Positions 7,525 to 18,108 are shown, counted from the stretch's first letter. The stretch: DNA of 64,000 bases from Streptomyces sp. KMM 9044 (GCF_024701375.2 NZ_CP113910.1:620001-684000); one strand, 5' to 3'. A program made the numbers and translations. Notes: a model not told the origin generated them from the letters alone.

Positions 7525-8499
7525 ATGTCGATCGCCTCTCCCCACCTCGGCAGCTCTTCCGCCTGGACCGATGCCCGGCTGCTGTACGCGCTGGAGGAAG
7601 TGGTCGAGACGGAACTCAACCGGCACCTGAAGGTCGCCAAGGACTGGATGCCGCACGAGTACGTGCCGTTCGGCGACGCCCGTAACTTCCCCGGGTTCTT
7701 CGAGGACGGCGAGGCCTGGGAGAAGGAGCAGTCCAAGGTCACCGAGGTCGGCCGGATCGCCCTGGTGGTGAACCTGCTGACCGAGGACAACCTGCCGAGC
7801 TACCACCACGAGATCGCCACGCTGTTCGGCCGCGAGGGTGCCTGGGGCACCTGGGTGCACCGCTGGACCGCGGAGGAGGGCCGGCACGGCATCGTGATGC
7901 GGGACTACCTGCTCGCCTCGCGGGCGGTGGACCCGGACAAGCTGGAGCAGTTCCGCATGGCCCACATGAGCGAGGGCTTCGAGTCGGACAACCGTCACTC
8001 GATGCTGCACTCGGTCGCCTACGTCGCGTTCCAGGAGCTGGCCACCCGTATCTCGCACCGCAACACCGGCCACCAGTCCGGTGACCCGGTCTGCGACCGG
8101 ATGCTGGCCCGCATCGCGACCGACGAGAACCTCCACATGATCTTCTACCGGAACCTGCTCAAGGCCGCCTTCGAGATCGCCCCCGACCTCACGATGCAGG
8201 CGGTGCGGGACGTCGTCGTGAACTTCCGGATGCCGGGCCACAGCATTCCCGGCTTCGAGCGGGCCGCGGCTCAGATGGCGATCGGCGAGGTCTACAACCT
8301 GCGCATCCACCACGACGACGTGCTCCAGCCGGTGATCCGTTTTCTGAAGATCATGGAGATCGACGGTCTCGGCCCCGAGGGCATCCAGGCCCAGGAGGAG
8401 CTCGGCCTGTTCCTCGGCGGTCTGGACTCCGAGGCGAGCAAGTTCGACGAGAAGCTCGCGGCGCGCAAGGCCCGGATGGCGACGCGGGCGGCAGGCTGA
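7525..8499 (+). CDS. Acyl-ACP desaturase (soluble di-iron fatty-acid desaturase)
   Basis: The 324-residue soluble protein has the ferritin-like di-iron ligands of FA_desaturase_2 enzymes: E-D-N-L-P-S-Y-H near residue 90, E-E-G-R-H-G near 120 and D-E-N-L-H-M-I-F-Y-R near 200. It introduces a cis double bond into acyl-ACP substrates using O2 and ferredoxin electrons. Length and motifs are typical; there are no membrane helices. A CTGGAG ribosome site precedes ATG 7525. The gene is alone between DDAH and a strong terminator, and the operator repeats upstream imply repression linked to membrane lipid state. Confidence 0.9.
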   Translation: MSIASPHLGSSSAWTDARLLYALEEVVETELNRHLKVAKDWMPHEYVPFGDARNFPGFFEDGEAWEKEQSKVTEVGRIALVVNLLTEDNLPSYHHEIATLFGREGAWGTWVHRWTAEEGRHGIVMRDYLLASRAVDPDKLEQFRMAHMSEGFESDNRHSMLHSVAYVAFQELATRISHRNTGHQSGDPVCDRMLARIATDENLHMIFYRNLLKAAFEIAPDLTMQAVRDVVVNFRMPGHSIPGFERAAAQMAIGEVYNLRIHHDDVLQPVIRFLKIMEIDGLGPEGIQAQEELGLFLGGLDSEASKFDEKLAARKARMATRAAG

Positions 8500-8512
8500 C
8501 CCCCGCTCTCCC

Positions 8513-8557
8513 GACGGCGGCGGGCCGCCCCGGCAGACGGGGCGGCCCGCCGCCGTC
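8513..8557. terminator. Strong hairpin between desaturase and Wbl genes
   Basis: A perfect 19-base GC stem (8513-8531 with 8539-8557) and 7-base loop begin 13 bases after the desaturase stop. It lies between convergent genes, so it may terminate both. No T tract follows, which is normal in Streptomyces. Confidence 0.8.
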
Positions 8558-8683
8558 TCCCTCTCGGCCGGCGTGGGCGGGATCCGGTACGTGCGGCCGC
8601 AGGGCGGAGGGCGTGCGTACCCCGCGTCTCCGGCGTGATCCGGCCGGACAGGTCCTGACGACCCGCGTGCCCCTCGCCACCCG

Positions 8684-8929
8684 TCACCGGGACGTACGGC
8701 GCAGATCCAGCCGCTCCTTCTCGGAGAGTCCGCCCCAGACGCCGAAGCGCATGTCGTTGGTCACGGCGTAGTCGAGGCAGGCGGCCCGGGTGGGGCACAG
8801 ACCGCAGATCCGCTTGGCGTCACGGACCGAGCTGCCGGGCTCGGGGAAGAAGAAGTCTCCCCCGGTCTGTGCGCACAGGGCCTCCTCCTGCCACGCGAGG
8901 TCGGGCGACGCGATGGTGTCGATGTGCAT
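8684..8929 (-). CDS. WhiB-like (Wbl) iron-sulfur transcription factor
   Basis: An 81-residue protein starting M-H-I-D-T-I at ATG 8929. It has the four Wbl cysteines: one in E-A-L-C-A-Q, then C-G-L-C and C-P-T-R-A-A-C, followed by the G-V-W-G-G turn and a basic tail (L-S-E-K-E-R-L-D-L-R-R). Wbl proteins bind a [4Fe-4S] cluster and the primary sigma factor to control development, redox or antibiotic responses. The longer upstream frame to 9124 is Arg/Pro-rich and not family-like. I cannot say which Wbl paralogue this is. Confidence 0.9.
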   Translation of the reverse strand: MHIDTIASPDLAWQEEALCAQTGGDFFFPEPGSSVRDAKRICGLCPTRAACLDYAVTNDMRFGVWGGLSEKERLDLRRTSR

Positions 8930-9322
8930 GCCCGGCAGCGTGCCGGACGGCGAAAAACGTTCGATCAACGCGGGATCAACGCGGCGCCCCCGCGCCGCGG
9001 CTCCTGGCCCGCGCCCGGACGCCCATGCCCGCACCGGCACCCGCGCCCGTTCCGACCGCACGAACGATGCCCGCCCCGGCGCCGGAACGCACGGCGGCGC
9101 GCGGAGCGTTTCACGCCGAGGCACGCGGGCACGCGCAGGCGACTCTGTTGCTCCATTGCGGAGAGTGACGCCGGCCTGCCGACGGGGCGCAGGGAACGGG
9201 TCTCGCGAGGAGGCGGTCGGGCCCCGGCCGGCCCCTTCCGGATGCGGTGCGTGCCCCTCCCCCGAATTGAGCAGCAGAGTCGCAGGCGCCGTCCAAGGCA
9301 GGGGCCCCGGGCTGTCCGGGCC
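8930..9322. other. Intergenic region between Wbl and LacI genes
   Basis: About 390 bases hold the Wbl promoter region followed by one complete copy of the dispersed 141-bp element (9141-9281). The rest (8930-9134) is repetitive CCCGC-rich DNA with no protein-like frame. Confidence 0.6.
9141..9281 (+). mobile_element. MITE-like element, copy 1 (complete, 141 bp)
   Basis: Begins GACTCTGTTGCTCCATT and ends AATTGAGCAGCAGAGTC, giving imperfect terminal inverted repeats of about 17 bases (15 match). It is flanked by an exact 6-bp direct repeat GCAGGC (9135-9140 and 9282-9287), the signature of transposition. No open frame of meaningful size lies inside, so it must be moved by a transposase elsewhere. 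Three related copies occur at 19838, 31070 and 59972. Confidence 0.88.
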
Positions 9323-10363
9323 TCACGCGGAGGCGCGGCGTACCAGGGTCGTCGGGAAGATCACGCTGGAGGGGGCGCCGCCCACTGTCTCGTACGCGGC
9401 GGTGGTGCGGTCGAGGCCGCGCAGCAGGAGCCGGGCCATGAGCCGGCCCATCTCCTCGATGTCCTGGCGGACGGTGGTCAGCGGGGGGTCGGTCTGCTCG
9501 GCGAACGGCAGCATGTCGTCGAAGCCGACCACCGCCACGTCGTCCGGCACCCGGCGCCCGTGCTCGCGCAGCACCCGCAGCGCTCCCACCGCGGTGAGGT
9601 CGTTGGCGGCGAACACGGCGTCCAGGCCGGGGCAGGTCTCCAGCAGCTCCCGCATCGCCCGCTCGCCACCGGCCAGGGTGAAGTCGCCCTCCGCGACGAG
9701 GCGCGGATCGGCGTCGGCCATGGCGTCCCGGTAGCCGTCGAGCCGGTCCACGGCCGAGGTCTGGTCCAGGGCGCCGGTGATGTGCGCGACCCAGCCGCGG
9801 CCGAGGCCGAGCAGGTGCCGCACGGCGTCGCGGGCGCCGCCGCGGTTGTCGCTGTCGACGTAGACGACACCGCTCCTGCCGCCGGACCAGCCGGGCCGGC
9901 CGCCGAACACGACCGGGACGCCCGCACGCTGGATCAGCTCGGGCAGCGGATCGTCGAGGTGCAGCGAGAAGACCAGCGCGCCGTCGACATGGCCGCCGGC
10001 CAGGTAGCGGGCGACGCGGGTGTGGTCGTGGCGGCCCTCGGTGAGCAGCAGCACGAGCTGGTTGTCGCGCGCGGTCAGCTCCCTGCTGATGCCGCGCAGC
10101 TGGCGGGCGAAGAAGGGGTCGGCGAAGACGCGGCTCTCGGGTTCGGCGACGACGACGGCGACGGCGTCGTGCCGGTTCGTCACGAGGGCGCGGGCGGCCT
10201 GGTTGGGCACGTAGCCGAGTTCCTCCACCGCCTGCCGGACGCGCTCGGCCAGGGGTTCGGTGACGCCGTCGGCGCCGTTGACCACACGGGAGACGGTGGC
10301 CCGTGAGACTCCGGCCCGCGCGGCCACGGCCTCCAGGGTGGGGCGCGGCGCTGTCTCGGTCAC
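9323..10363 (-). CDS. LacI-family transcriptional regulator
   Basis: A 346-residue protein with an N-terminal LacI helix-turn-helix (T-L-E-A-V-A-A-R-A-G-V-S-R-A-T-V-S-R-V-V-N-G) and hinge (Y-V-P-N-Q-A-A-R-A-L), then a periplasmic-binding-protein-like sugar domain with F-A-A-N-D-L-T-A-V-G-A and V-G-F-D-D motifs. It should bind a palindromic operator and respond to a carbohydrate. The complete length suggests it is functional. A copy of the mobile element sits 41 bases beyond its stop codon, close enough to affect its 3' end or transcript. Its target is not evident. Confidence 0.92.
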   Translation of the reverse strand: MTETAPRPTLEAVAARAGVSRATVSRVVNGADGVTEPLAERVRQAVEELGYVPNQAARALVTNRHDAVAVVVAEPESRVFADPFFARQLRGISRELTARDNQLVLLLTEGRHDHTRVARYLAGGHVDGALVFSLHLDDPLPELIQRAGVPVVFGGRPGWSGGRSGVVYVDSDNRGGARDAVRHLLGLGRGWVAHITGALDQTSAVDRLDGYRDAMADADPRLVAEGDFTLAGGERAMRELLETCPGLDAVFAANDLTAVGALRVLREHGRRVPDDVAVVGFDDMLPFAEQTDPPLTTVRQDIEEMGRLMARLLLRGLDRTTAAYETVGGAPSSVIFPTTLVRRASA

Positions 10364-10511
10364 GTCGGGAGCTCCTCACCAGCGGCTGCGGATCAGGATA
10401 GCCCCGGAGCGCCGGGAGGCGAGAGCACTCCCGCCGAGGGGGCGCCCCGCGGTACGCCCGTGCCCCACGTCCCGTGGCCGCGTGTCCTTGGTGTCCGCGC
10501 CCCGAACCCCG

Positions 10512-11531
<1,020 letters not shown>

Positions 11532-11801
11532 GCCGAACTCCCTCTACTGGTACGGAACGTGATGGCGCCGATGATTGAGAGGCGTGAGCACAACGACCGT
11601 CCGACGGCCACGAGCTGACTGTCATGAACCTGGAAAACCGTACCGGCCGCCCTTCCGTTCATCCACACTCAGGACAAAGTTCGTTTCACTGCGGCCGTAG
11701 GTATTGGCGTGTGACGCAAAGAGGTCTAGCTTCCTTGACGCTGTCGCTGCGACCGAGGAGGGGTGGGTGGCCACGTGCGGTTCACATCGCGTCAAGGACC
11801 C

Positions 11802-14309
11802 ATGCGCTTGAACGGGTTGAGCACGAGAAGCACGAGAAGCACGAGAGCGACCAGAACGAGGCGAAGGGCCTGGGCGGCGACCGTCGCCGGGGTCGTGGCC
11901 GCCGGACTGCTGTCGGGCCCCGCCGCCACCGCGCGCCCGGCTCCCGACCCGGCCCTGACAACGATGTCGATCAAGTCGCCTCCGGGCGGCGCGAACGTAC
12001 GGGTGCTGCTGTTCCACGGTTCCGCCGCGGTCGGCGGCGGGTCGCCGCTGGTGAACGCCGGGATCGAGGCGATCGAGAAGATCGGGCTGTCCGGTCCGCA
12101 GGGCCAGCAGTTCGCGGTCACGGCGACGGACAACGCCTCGGTGTTCACCAACGACACCAGGCTGAGCCGCTTCAACGCGGTCGTCTTCCTCACCGGCGGC
12201 GGGGATGTCCTCGACCCGGCCCAGGAGGCGGGCCTGGAGGCCTACATGGAGGCCGGCGGCGGGTTCGTCGGCATTCATGACGCGGCCCGCGCGGAACCGT
12301 ACTCGGACTGGTTCACCGGTCTCATCGGCGCCCGCCCTGCCACGTCCGGCCCCACGGACGTCCAGCGGGCGACCGTCGAGGTCGGCGACCGGCAGCACCC
12401 GGCGACCAAGAGCCTGCCGCAGGAGTGGAAGCGGCCCGACAGATGGCTGAACTGGGAGAGGAACCCGTCCGGCGAGGTGCACACCGTCGCCAGGGTCCGC
12501 GAGTCGAGCTACCGGCCGGGGGCGGGCGCGGGCGGCGCCGACCACCCCGTGAGCTGGTGCCACGACTACGACGGCGGCCGGTCCTTCTACACCGGCATGG
12601 GCGGCACGGTGTCGTCGTACGACGAGACCGACTTCCGCGACCATCTGCGCGGCGCCCTGCTGTGGACCAGCCGACTGGTCCAGGCCGACTGCAAGGCGAC
12701 GATCAACGGCAACTACGGGGCCGAGCGGCTGACCCAGCCCAACCAGCCGGGACGGAACGACCAGATCGGTGAACCGCACGGACTGGTCACCGCCCCCGAC
12801 GGCCGCGTCTTCTACATCGGCCGCGGCGGCTCCGACTCCTCGCAGCCCGTGGTCACCGACTGGAACGACCCGGACATCGGCAAGGGCACGGGCGAGATCC
12901 ACGTCTACGACCCGGGGACCGGGAAGGTCACGCTCGCCGGGGCGCTCACCGTCTTCGGCAACAAGGGCGGCGGCGGCGAACTGGTCAAGGCCGAGGAAGG
13001 ACTGCTCGGCATCGAGCTGGACCCGCGGTTCGAGCGGAACGGGTGGGTGTACCTGCACTACACGCCCCACTCGGAGATCGACCGCGACAGGCGCATGGCC
13101 GACCGGCGGGTCTCCCGCTTCACGTCCGACGAGTCCACCGGCAGGCTGGACCTGGCCAGCGAGAAGGTCCTGCTCGACTGGCCGGTGCAGATCCACAGTT
13201 GCTGCCACTCCGGCGGCGGGCTGGCCTGGGACTCCGAGGACAACCTGTACATCGCCACCGGTGACAACAACTCCAGTGGTTTCAGCGGTGGTTACTCGGG
13301 CAACAACCCCGAGCCGAACTACAAGGGCGTCTCCTTCGCGGACGCGCGCCGCACCGCGGGCAACACCAACAACCTCAACGGCAAGATCCTGCGCATCCAC
13401 CCGGAACCGGACGGCACGTACACCCTCCCCGAGGGCAACCTGTTCACCGGCGAGGAGAGCGCCGAGGGCGGCGGCAAGACACGCGGCGAGATCTACGTGA
13501 TGGGTGTGCGCAATCCGGCGCGCATCTCGGTCGACCCGGCGACCGACGTGCTCTACGCCGGCTGGGTCGGCCCGGACGCCGGTCAGCCGTCGACGACCTG
13601 GGGTCCGGCCAAGTACGACACCTTCGCCGCGATCACGAAGGCGTCCAACCGCGGCTGGCCGTACTGCATGGGCAACAACCAGCCCTACCGGGACCGGAAC
13701 CTTCCCGACCCGTCGCAGCCCCTTGGCTGGTACGACTGCGACAACCCGAAGAACGAGTCGCCGAACAACGACGGTCTGGTCAATCTGCCGCCGGTGACCG
13801 GCAACAACATCTGGTACTCGCCGCAGGGCGGCGCCCCGGACTTCCCCCGGGGCGAGAACGGCGTCCCGTCCTACAAGCAGGACGAGGCCACCTATCGGCT
13901 GCCCTGGCTCAAGGGCGGCGGCCAGGCCGCGATGAACGGGCCCGTCTACCGCTTCGACGAGGCGAGCGGCAGCGACACCAAGTGGCCGGCCTACTGGGAC
14001 GGCAAGTGGTTCGTCGGCGACTTCTACGACGCCGACCAGCCGCGCAACGCGGTGCTCATGAACCCGAAGACGCAGGGCGACGGCGGACTGCCGGTGCACT
14101 CGGAGTCGCTGAAGAAGATCGTGCCGGTCGGCAACGACGGCATCAAGAACCTGATGGACTGGAAGTTCGGTCCGGACGGCGCGCTGTACGTCCTCGACTA
14201 CGGCCGCGGTTTCTTCACCTCGGACTCCACGTCCGCTCTGTGGCGGGTCACCTACACGGGCGGCGGCCCGACCCCGGCCGCCGGTCAGCTGGCGAGGAAG
14301 GCCGAGTGA
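11802..14309 (+). CDS. Secreted ThuA-domain plus PQQ/sorbosone-type sugar dehydrogenase protein
   Basis: 835 residues starting at ATG 11802 behind an AAGGA site. A Ser-Thr-Arg triplet repeat and an Arg-rich stretch lead into a signal peptide (A-T-V-A-G-V-V-A-A-G-L-L). Residues about 55-300 form a ThuA-like (trehalose-utilisation, class I amidotransferase-like) domain with V-L-L-F-H-G and F-V-G-I-H-D-A. From about 320 to the end is a GSDH beta-propeller with G-L-L-G-I-E-L-D-P, S-G-G-G-L-A-W-D and G-E-I-Y-V-M-G-V-R-N-P-A-R motifs. It is probably an extracellular carbohydrate-modifying or oxidising enzyme. Its TGA overlaps the next gene's GTG, so the two proteins are made together. Confidence 0.85.
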   Translation: MRLNGLSTRSTRSTRATRTRRRAWAATVAGVVAAGLLSGPAATARPAPDPALTTMSIKSPPGGANVRVLLFHGSAAVGGGSPLVNAGIEAIEKIGLSGPQGQQFAVTATDNASVFTNDTRLSRFNAVVFLTGGGDVLDPAQEAGLEAYMEAGGGFVGIHDAARAEPYSDWFTGLIGARPATSGPTDVQRATVEVGDRQHPATKSLPQEWKRPDRWLNWERNPSGEVHTVARVRESSYRPGAGAGGADHPVSWCHDYDGGRSFYTGMGGTVSSYDETDFRDHLRGALLWTSRLVQADCKATINGNYGAERLTQPNQPGRNDQIGEPHGLVTAPDGRVFYIGRGGSDSSQPVVTDWNDPDIGKGTGEIHVYDPGTGKVTLAGALTVFGNKGGGGELVKAEEGLLGIELDPRFERNGWVYLHYTPHSEIDRDRRMADRRVSRFTSDESTGRLDLASEKVLLDWPVQIHSCCHSGGGLAWDSEDNLYIATGDNNSSGFSGGYSGNNPEPNYKGVSFADARRTAGNTNNLNGKILRIHPEPDGTYTLPEGNLFTGEESAEGGGKTRGEIYVMGVRNPARISVDPATDVLYAGWVGPDAGQPSTTWGPAKYDTFAAITKASNRGWPYCMGNNQPYRDRNLPDPSQPLGWYDCDNPKNESPNNDGLVNLPPVTGNNIWYSPQGGAPDFPRGENGVPSYKQDEATYRLPWLKGGGQAAMNGPVYRFDEASGSDTKWPAYWDGKWFVGDFYDADQPRNAVLMNPKTQGDGGLPVHSESLKKIVPVGNDGIKNLMDWKFGPDGALYVLDYGRGFFTSDSTSALWRVTYTGGGPTPAAGQLARKAE

Positions 14310-16534
14310 AACCAGTGACGCGTAGGCAACGAAGAGTCTGGGCGGCCCTGCTGGCCACCCTCCTCATGATGCTCGGCCTGCAGACCGTCTCCACGGCCGG
14401 TGAGCCGGAGGCCGGGCGGCCGGGGAAGGCCGGGGCCGCGGCGGACCAGGTGCTCACCTGGACCGCGGGCAACGACATCGACAAGTACCTCACCGCACCG
14501 GCGACCGCGGTGGCCGGGCCGGCGACGATCGTCTTCGAGAACAGCGTGGCCACCGGCAATACCACCGGTATGCCGCACACGTTGACGTTCGCCACGTCGG
14601 ACCCCGAGTTCAACAACGACGTCCAGCTGAACATCCTGGCCAACCCCGGTGACGCCCAGGGCGGCCGGCACACCGCCGAGGTCACGCTCACCCCGGGCCG
14701 CTACTTCTACCACTGCACGATCCCCGGCCACGGTGCGATGCAGGGCATCCTCGTCGTGACCGAGGGCAGCGGAGAGGACACCACGGCACCCGAGGCGACT
14801 GCCGAGGTGACCGGCACGCGGAACGCCGAGGGCGCGTACATCGGTTCGGCGAGTGTCGCCGTCGGGGCCACCGACGAGGGCTCGGGCGTCGACCGGATCG
14901 AGTACGCGCTCGGCGCCGACGGCGCCTGGCAGCCGTACACCGCGCCGGTGGTCGTCGACCAGGTCGGCCCGCACACGGTGCGCTACCGCGCGCTGGACAG
15001 GGCGGGCAACGTCTCGGCGGTCAAGAGCGTCGGATTCACCGTCGTCCCCCCGCCGACGGACGACACCACCGCACCGGAGACCTCGGCGACGGTGGACGGC
15101 GAGAAGAACGCCGACGGTGCCTACATCGACATGGCGACCGTCACCGTCAGCGCCTCCGACACGGGCTCCGGGGTGAACACCATCGAGTACGCGCTCGGCG
15201 CCGACGGTGCCTGGCAGGCGTACGGCGGCCCGGTGATGGTGCATCAGTCCGGCACCCACACCGTGCGGTACCGCGCCACCGACAAGGCGGGCAACGTCTC
15301 GGCGGTCAAGAGCGTCGGATTCACCGTCGTCACCGCGCCCCCGCAGGACACCGCCCCGCCGGTGACGGGCGTGAACGTCGAGGGCGCGAAGAATTCCGAC
15401 GGGGCGTACGTCGGCAGCGCGAAGGTGACCGTCAGCGCCACCGACGCCCACGGTTCCGGGGTCGCGTCCATCGAGTACTCGCTCGACTCCGGGCCCTACC
15501 TGGCGTACACGGAACCCGTCGTCGTCGACCGGGCGGGCAGGCACACCGTCGCGTACCGGGCGAGCGACAAGGCGGGCAACACCTCGGCGCCGCTCACGGT
15601 GAGCTTCACCGTCGTGACCGGCCAGGTCCCCGCGCCGCCTTGCCCGGAGCACGACGAGCGGCTGACGGTGGTCGTCGGCGAGGTCGACTCGGGCGTACCC
15701 AACCGTGTTACCAACAACCGTTGCAGAATCGGCGAGTTGATTGAGGACGAGAAGGAGTGGACGTCCAGCGCGCTGTTCCTGAAGCACGTGAGGAGTGTGC
15801 TGGACAAACTGAAGAAGGAAGGTGTCATCGACCAGCGTGAGCTCCGGGCCGTCAACCAGGCGGCCCGCCAGTCCGGGATCGGCGAGCCGGGCCAGACCGA
15901 CGGCTACCGCAAGATCCTCGACGGCAGTGCGGAGGCGTTCGCCAAGTGGCAGCAGGTGGGCGGTGGTTCGTTCGCGCTGAACCCGGACGGATCGATCACC
16001 TCCGGCACCACGAAGTCCGGGCTCGGCATGCTGTGGTTCCCCGAGCGCAAGTACGGCGACTTCTCGCTGAAGCTGCAGTGGCGTGACGACGCCCCGGGTA
16101 CCGGGAACGCCAACTCCGGTGTGTTCGTGCGGTTCCCCCAGGTCCACGACCACGCGGAGGAGCCGCGGCCGGAGTGGGCCGCCATCAAGTACGGGCACGA
16201 GATCCAGGTGTTCGACTCACCCACCGGCGACATGTACAAGACGGGTTCGGTCTACGGCTTCGACCGGGTGGGCCTGGCAGGCGCCGGTGTGACGCAGAAG
16301 GGCACCTGGAACGACTACGAGATCCGGGTGGAGGGCCAGCACTACTCGGTCCTCCGCAACGGCGCGCTGATCAACGAGTTCGGCAACACCGGCGGTCAGG
16401 ACTTCACCCCGCCGCGCTCGGACGACCCGGGCACGGACGGGCGGCGGTTCGCCTCCGGCTACATCGGACTCCAGGTCCACGGCACCACCGACGTGGTCTC
16501 GTACCGGGACGTCCGGATCAAGGAACTGCCGTGA
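14306..16534 (+). CDS. Secreted cupredoxin / OmpL47-repeat / 3-keto-disaccharide hydrolase (DUF1080) protein
   Basis: 742 residues from GTG 14306 in a GTGA overlap with the preceding gene. After a signal peptide (A-A-L-L-A-T-L-L-M-M-L-G-L) comes a cupredoxin domain with a G-M-P-H-T-L strand and the type-1 copper loop Y-H-C-T-I-P-G-H-G-A-M near residue 140. Three OmpL47-type repeats of about 90-100 residues follow, each with a D-G-S/A-Y-I-G, S-G-V-x-x-I-E-Y and H-T-V-x-Y-R-A core. The C-terminal 200 residues are a DUF1080/LamG-like fold with G-L-G-M-L-W-F, Y-G-D-F-S-L-K and S-G-V-F-V-R. It likely acts with its neighbour outside the cell on oxidised sugars, the cupredoxin carrying electrons; this is inference. 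Confidence 0.82.
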   Translation: MKPVTRRQRRVWAALLATLLMMLGLQTVSTAGEPEAGRPGKAGAAADQVLTWTAGNDIDKYLTAPATAVAGPATIVFENSVATGNTTGMPHTLTFATSDPEFNNDVQLNILANPGDAQGGRHTAEVTLTPGRYFYHCTIPGHGAMQGILVVTEGSGEDTTAPEATAEVTGTRNAEGAYIGSASVAVGATDEGSGVDRIEYALGADGAWQPYTAPVVVDQVGPHTVRYRALDRAGNVSAVKSVGFTVVPPPTDDTTAPETSATVDGEKNADGAYIDMATVTVSASDTGSGVNTIEYALGADGAWQAYGGPVMVHQSGTHTVRYRATDKAGNVSAVKSVGFTVVTAPPQDTAPPVTGVNVEGAKNSDGAYVGSAKVTVSATDAHGSGVASIEYSLDSGPYLAYTEPVVVDRAGRHTVAYRASDKAGNTSAPLTVSFTVVTGQVPAPPCPEHDERLTVVVGEVDSGVPNRVTNNRCRIGELIEDEKEWTSSALFLKHVRSVLDKLKKEGVIDQRELRAVNQAARQSGIGEPGQTDGYRKILDGSAEAFAKWQQVGGGSFALNPDGSITSGTTKSGLGMLWFPERKYGDFSLKLQWRDDAPGTGNANSGVFVRFPQVHDHAEEPRPEWAAIKYGHEIQVFDSPTGDMYKTGSVYGFDRVGLAGAGVTQKGTWNDYEIRVEGQHYSVLRNGALINEFGNTGGQDFTPPRSDDPGTDGRRFASGYIGLQVHGTTDVVSYRDVRIKELP

Positions 16535-16570
16535 CACAGCGCTGATGTGCTCGTGAGGGTGATCCGGCAC

Positions 16571-16611
16571 GCCGGGTCGGGATGCCGCGGGTCCGTGCTT
16601 CCCGACCCGGC
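16571..16611. terminator. Hairpin after the cupredoxin gene
   Basis: A perfect 12-base inverted repeat, GCCGGGTCGGGA (16571-16582) with TCCCGACCCGGC (16600-16611), lies 37 bases after the stop. It separates convergent genes. Confidence 0.75.
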
Positions 16612-16692
16612 CCGGCTGTGCCCGACGGGCCCGCCCGGCGTCTTCGAAGACCTGGGCGGGTGCGGCAGACCGCCGAGTCCGGCGAAGCGTGC

Positions 16693-16722
16693 GGCTACGG
16701 CTACGGCTACGGCTACGGCTAC
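16693..16722. repeat. Hexamer repeat (GGCTAC) x5 spanning the dehydrogenase stop codon
   Basis: Five perfect units. The last contains the TAG stop of the minus-strand alcohol dehydrogenase, so the repeat runs from its 3' untranslated region into the coding end. Confidence 0.8.
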
Positions 16723-17909
16723 GGCTGCATGAGGATCTTGACCGCGCCGTCCCGCTTGCGCTGGAACATGTCGTAGGCCCGGGGCGCCTCCGACAGCGGC
16801 AGGCGGTGGGTGGCGAAGTCATCGACGCCGAGGGGGTCGTCGTCCGTGAGGTGAGGGATGATCTCGTCGCTCCAGCGGCGCACGTTCGCCTGCCCCATGC
16901 GCATCTGGATCTGCTTGTCGAACATGGTGAGCAGGGGCATGGGGTCCGCCACGCCACCGTAGACGCCGGAGATTGAGACGGTGCCGCCGCGGCGCACCAG
17001 GTCGATCGCGGTGTACAGGGCGGCGAGCCGGTCGACGCTGAAGCGTTCGGCCAGGGGGCCGCCGATTTTCCGGGGCAGCAGCGCCGCGGCGTTCTGCACC
17101 ATGCCGGCCACCGCGCTGCCGTGTGCCTCGGTGCCGACGGCGTCGATCACGGCGTCGGGGCCGCGGCCGTCGGTCCGGTCACGGATCGCGGTGACGAGTT
17201 CCTTCTCGTCGTCGAAGGAGCGCAGGTCGAAGGTCTCCACGCCCCGTTCCTGCGCCCGGCGCAGTCGTTCCGGGACCAGGTCCACGCCGAAGACCCGGTC
17301 GGCGCCCTTGAGCCGGGCGATCCGGCAGGTCATGTCACCGATGGGGCCGAGGCCGAGCACGGCGATGCTGCCGCCCTTCGGGACGTCGGCGTAGGCCACC
17401 GCCTGCCAGGCGGTGGGCAGCACGTCGGAGAGGTAGACGAACCGGTCGTCGGACGGTCCCTCGGGGACCTTGATCGGGCCGTACTGCGCCTGGGGGACCC
17501 GCAGGTACTCGGCCTGGCCGCCCGGCACCGCGCCGTAGAGGCGGGTGTAGCCGAACAGGGCCGCGCCCATGCCCTCGGCGCTGACCTGGGTGGTCTCGCA
17601 CTGGGTGGGCAGACCTGTGAGGCACATCCAGCAGTTGCCGCAGGCGATCTGGAACGGCACGACGACGCGGTCACCGGCCTGGAGGTCCGGTACGCCGGCG
17701 CCGACCTCCTCGACGATGCCCATGGACTCGTGGCCGAGGATGTCGCCGGGGGTCATGAACGGGGTGAGCACCTCGTAGAGGTGCAGGTCGGAGCCGCACA
17801 GTCCGGTGGACGTGACACGGATGACGGCGTCCGTCGGTTCCTCGATCCGCGGGTCCGGCACCTCCTCCACCCGGACGTCCCTCTTTCCCTGCCAGGTCAC
17901 TGCCTTCAT
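16719..17909 (-). CDS. Zinc-dependent alcohol dehydrogenase (formaldehyde-dehydrogenase-like MDR)
   Basis: 396 residues from ATG 17909 (M-K-A-V-T-W-Q-G-K). Catalytic zinc ligands are C-G-S-D-L-H near residue 38 and G-H-E near 60. The structural zinc loop is C-G-N-C-W-M-C-L-T-G-L-P-T-Q-C near residue 90. The Rossmann motif G-L-G-P-I-G-D-M lies near 185. Length and the extra C-terminal region match the glutathione-independent formaldehyde dehydrogenase group. It oxidises small alcohols or aldehydes with NAD(P). The frame is open to 17954, but only the internal ATG gives a normal N-terminus. It is monocistronic. Confidence 0.9.
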   Translation of the reverse strand: MKAVTWQGKRDVRVEEVPDPRIEEPTDAVIRVTSTGLCGSDLHLYEVLTPFMTPGDILGHESMGIVEEVGAGVPDLQAGDRVVVPFQIACGNCWMCLTGLPTQCETTQVSAEGMGAALFGYTRLYGAVPGGQAEYLRVPQAQYGPIKVPEGPSDDRFVYLSDVLPTAWQAVAYADVPKGGSIAVLGLGPIGDMTCRIARLKGADRVFGVDLVPERLRRAQERGVETFDLRSFDDEKELVTAIRDRTDGRGPDAVIDAVGTEAHGSAVAGMVQNAAALLPRKIGGPLAERFSVDRLAALYTAIDLVRRGGTVSISGVYGGVADPMPLLTMFDKQIQMRMGQANVRRWSDEIIPHLTDDDPLGVDDFATHRLPLSEAPRAYDMFQRKRDGAVKILMQP

Positions 17910-18108
17910 CGCCGTCTGCTCCCTGCGTCGTCGTGGCCGGTGTGCCGTCCGCACGGCGGGCTCCGGGTACCCGTGCGCTCCATGCCGAACCGCGCGTCAC
18001 TGAGCCGATCGGCGGAAGCCGCCGCGCGGGAACACCACCGGTCAGGCATGTCCACCGACGATCAGAAAAGCGCACAATCAAGACAACCAATGACGTGGGA
18101 CAGGCAGG

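Noticed and set aside
9141..9281. Dispersed 141-bp element considered as a conserved RNA or terminator pair
   Set aside because: Exact 6-bp flanking duplications that differ at each site, and insertion into coding genes, show it is a mobile element.
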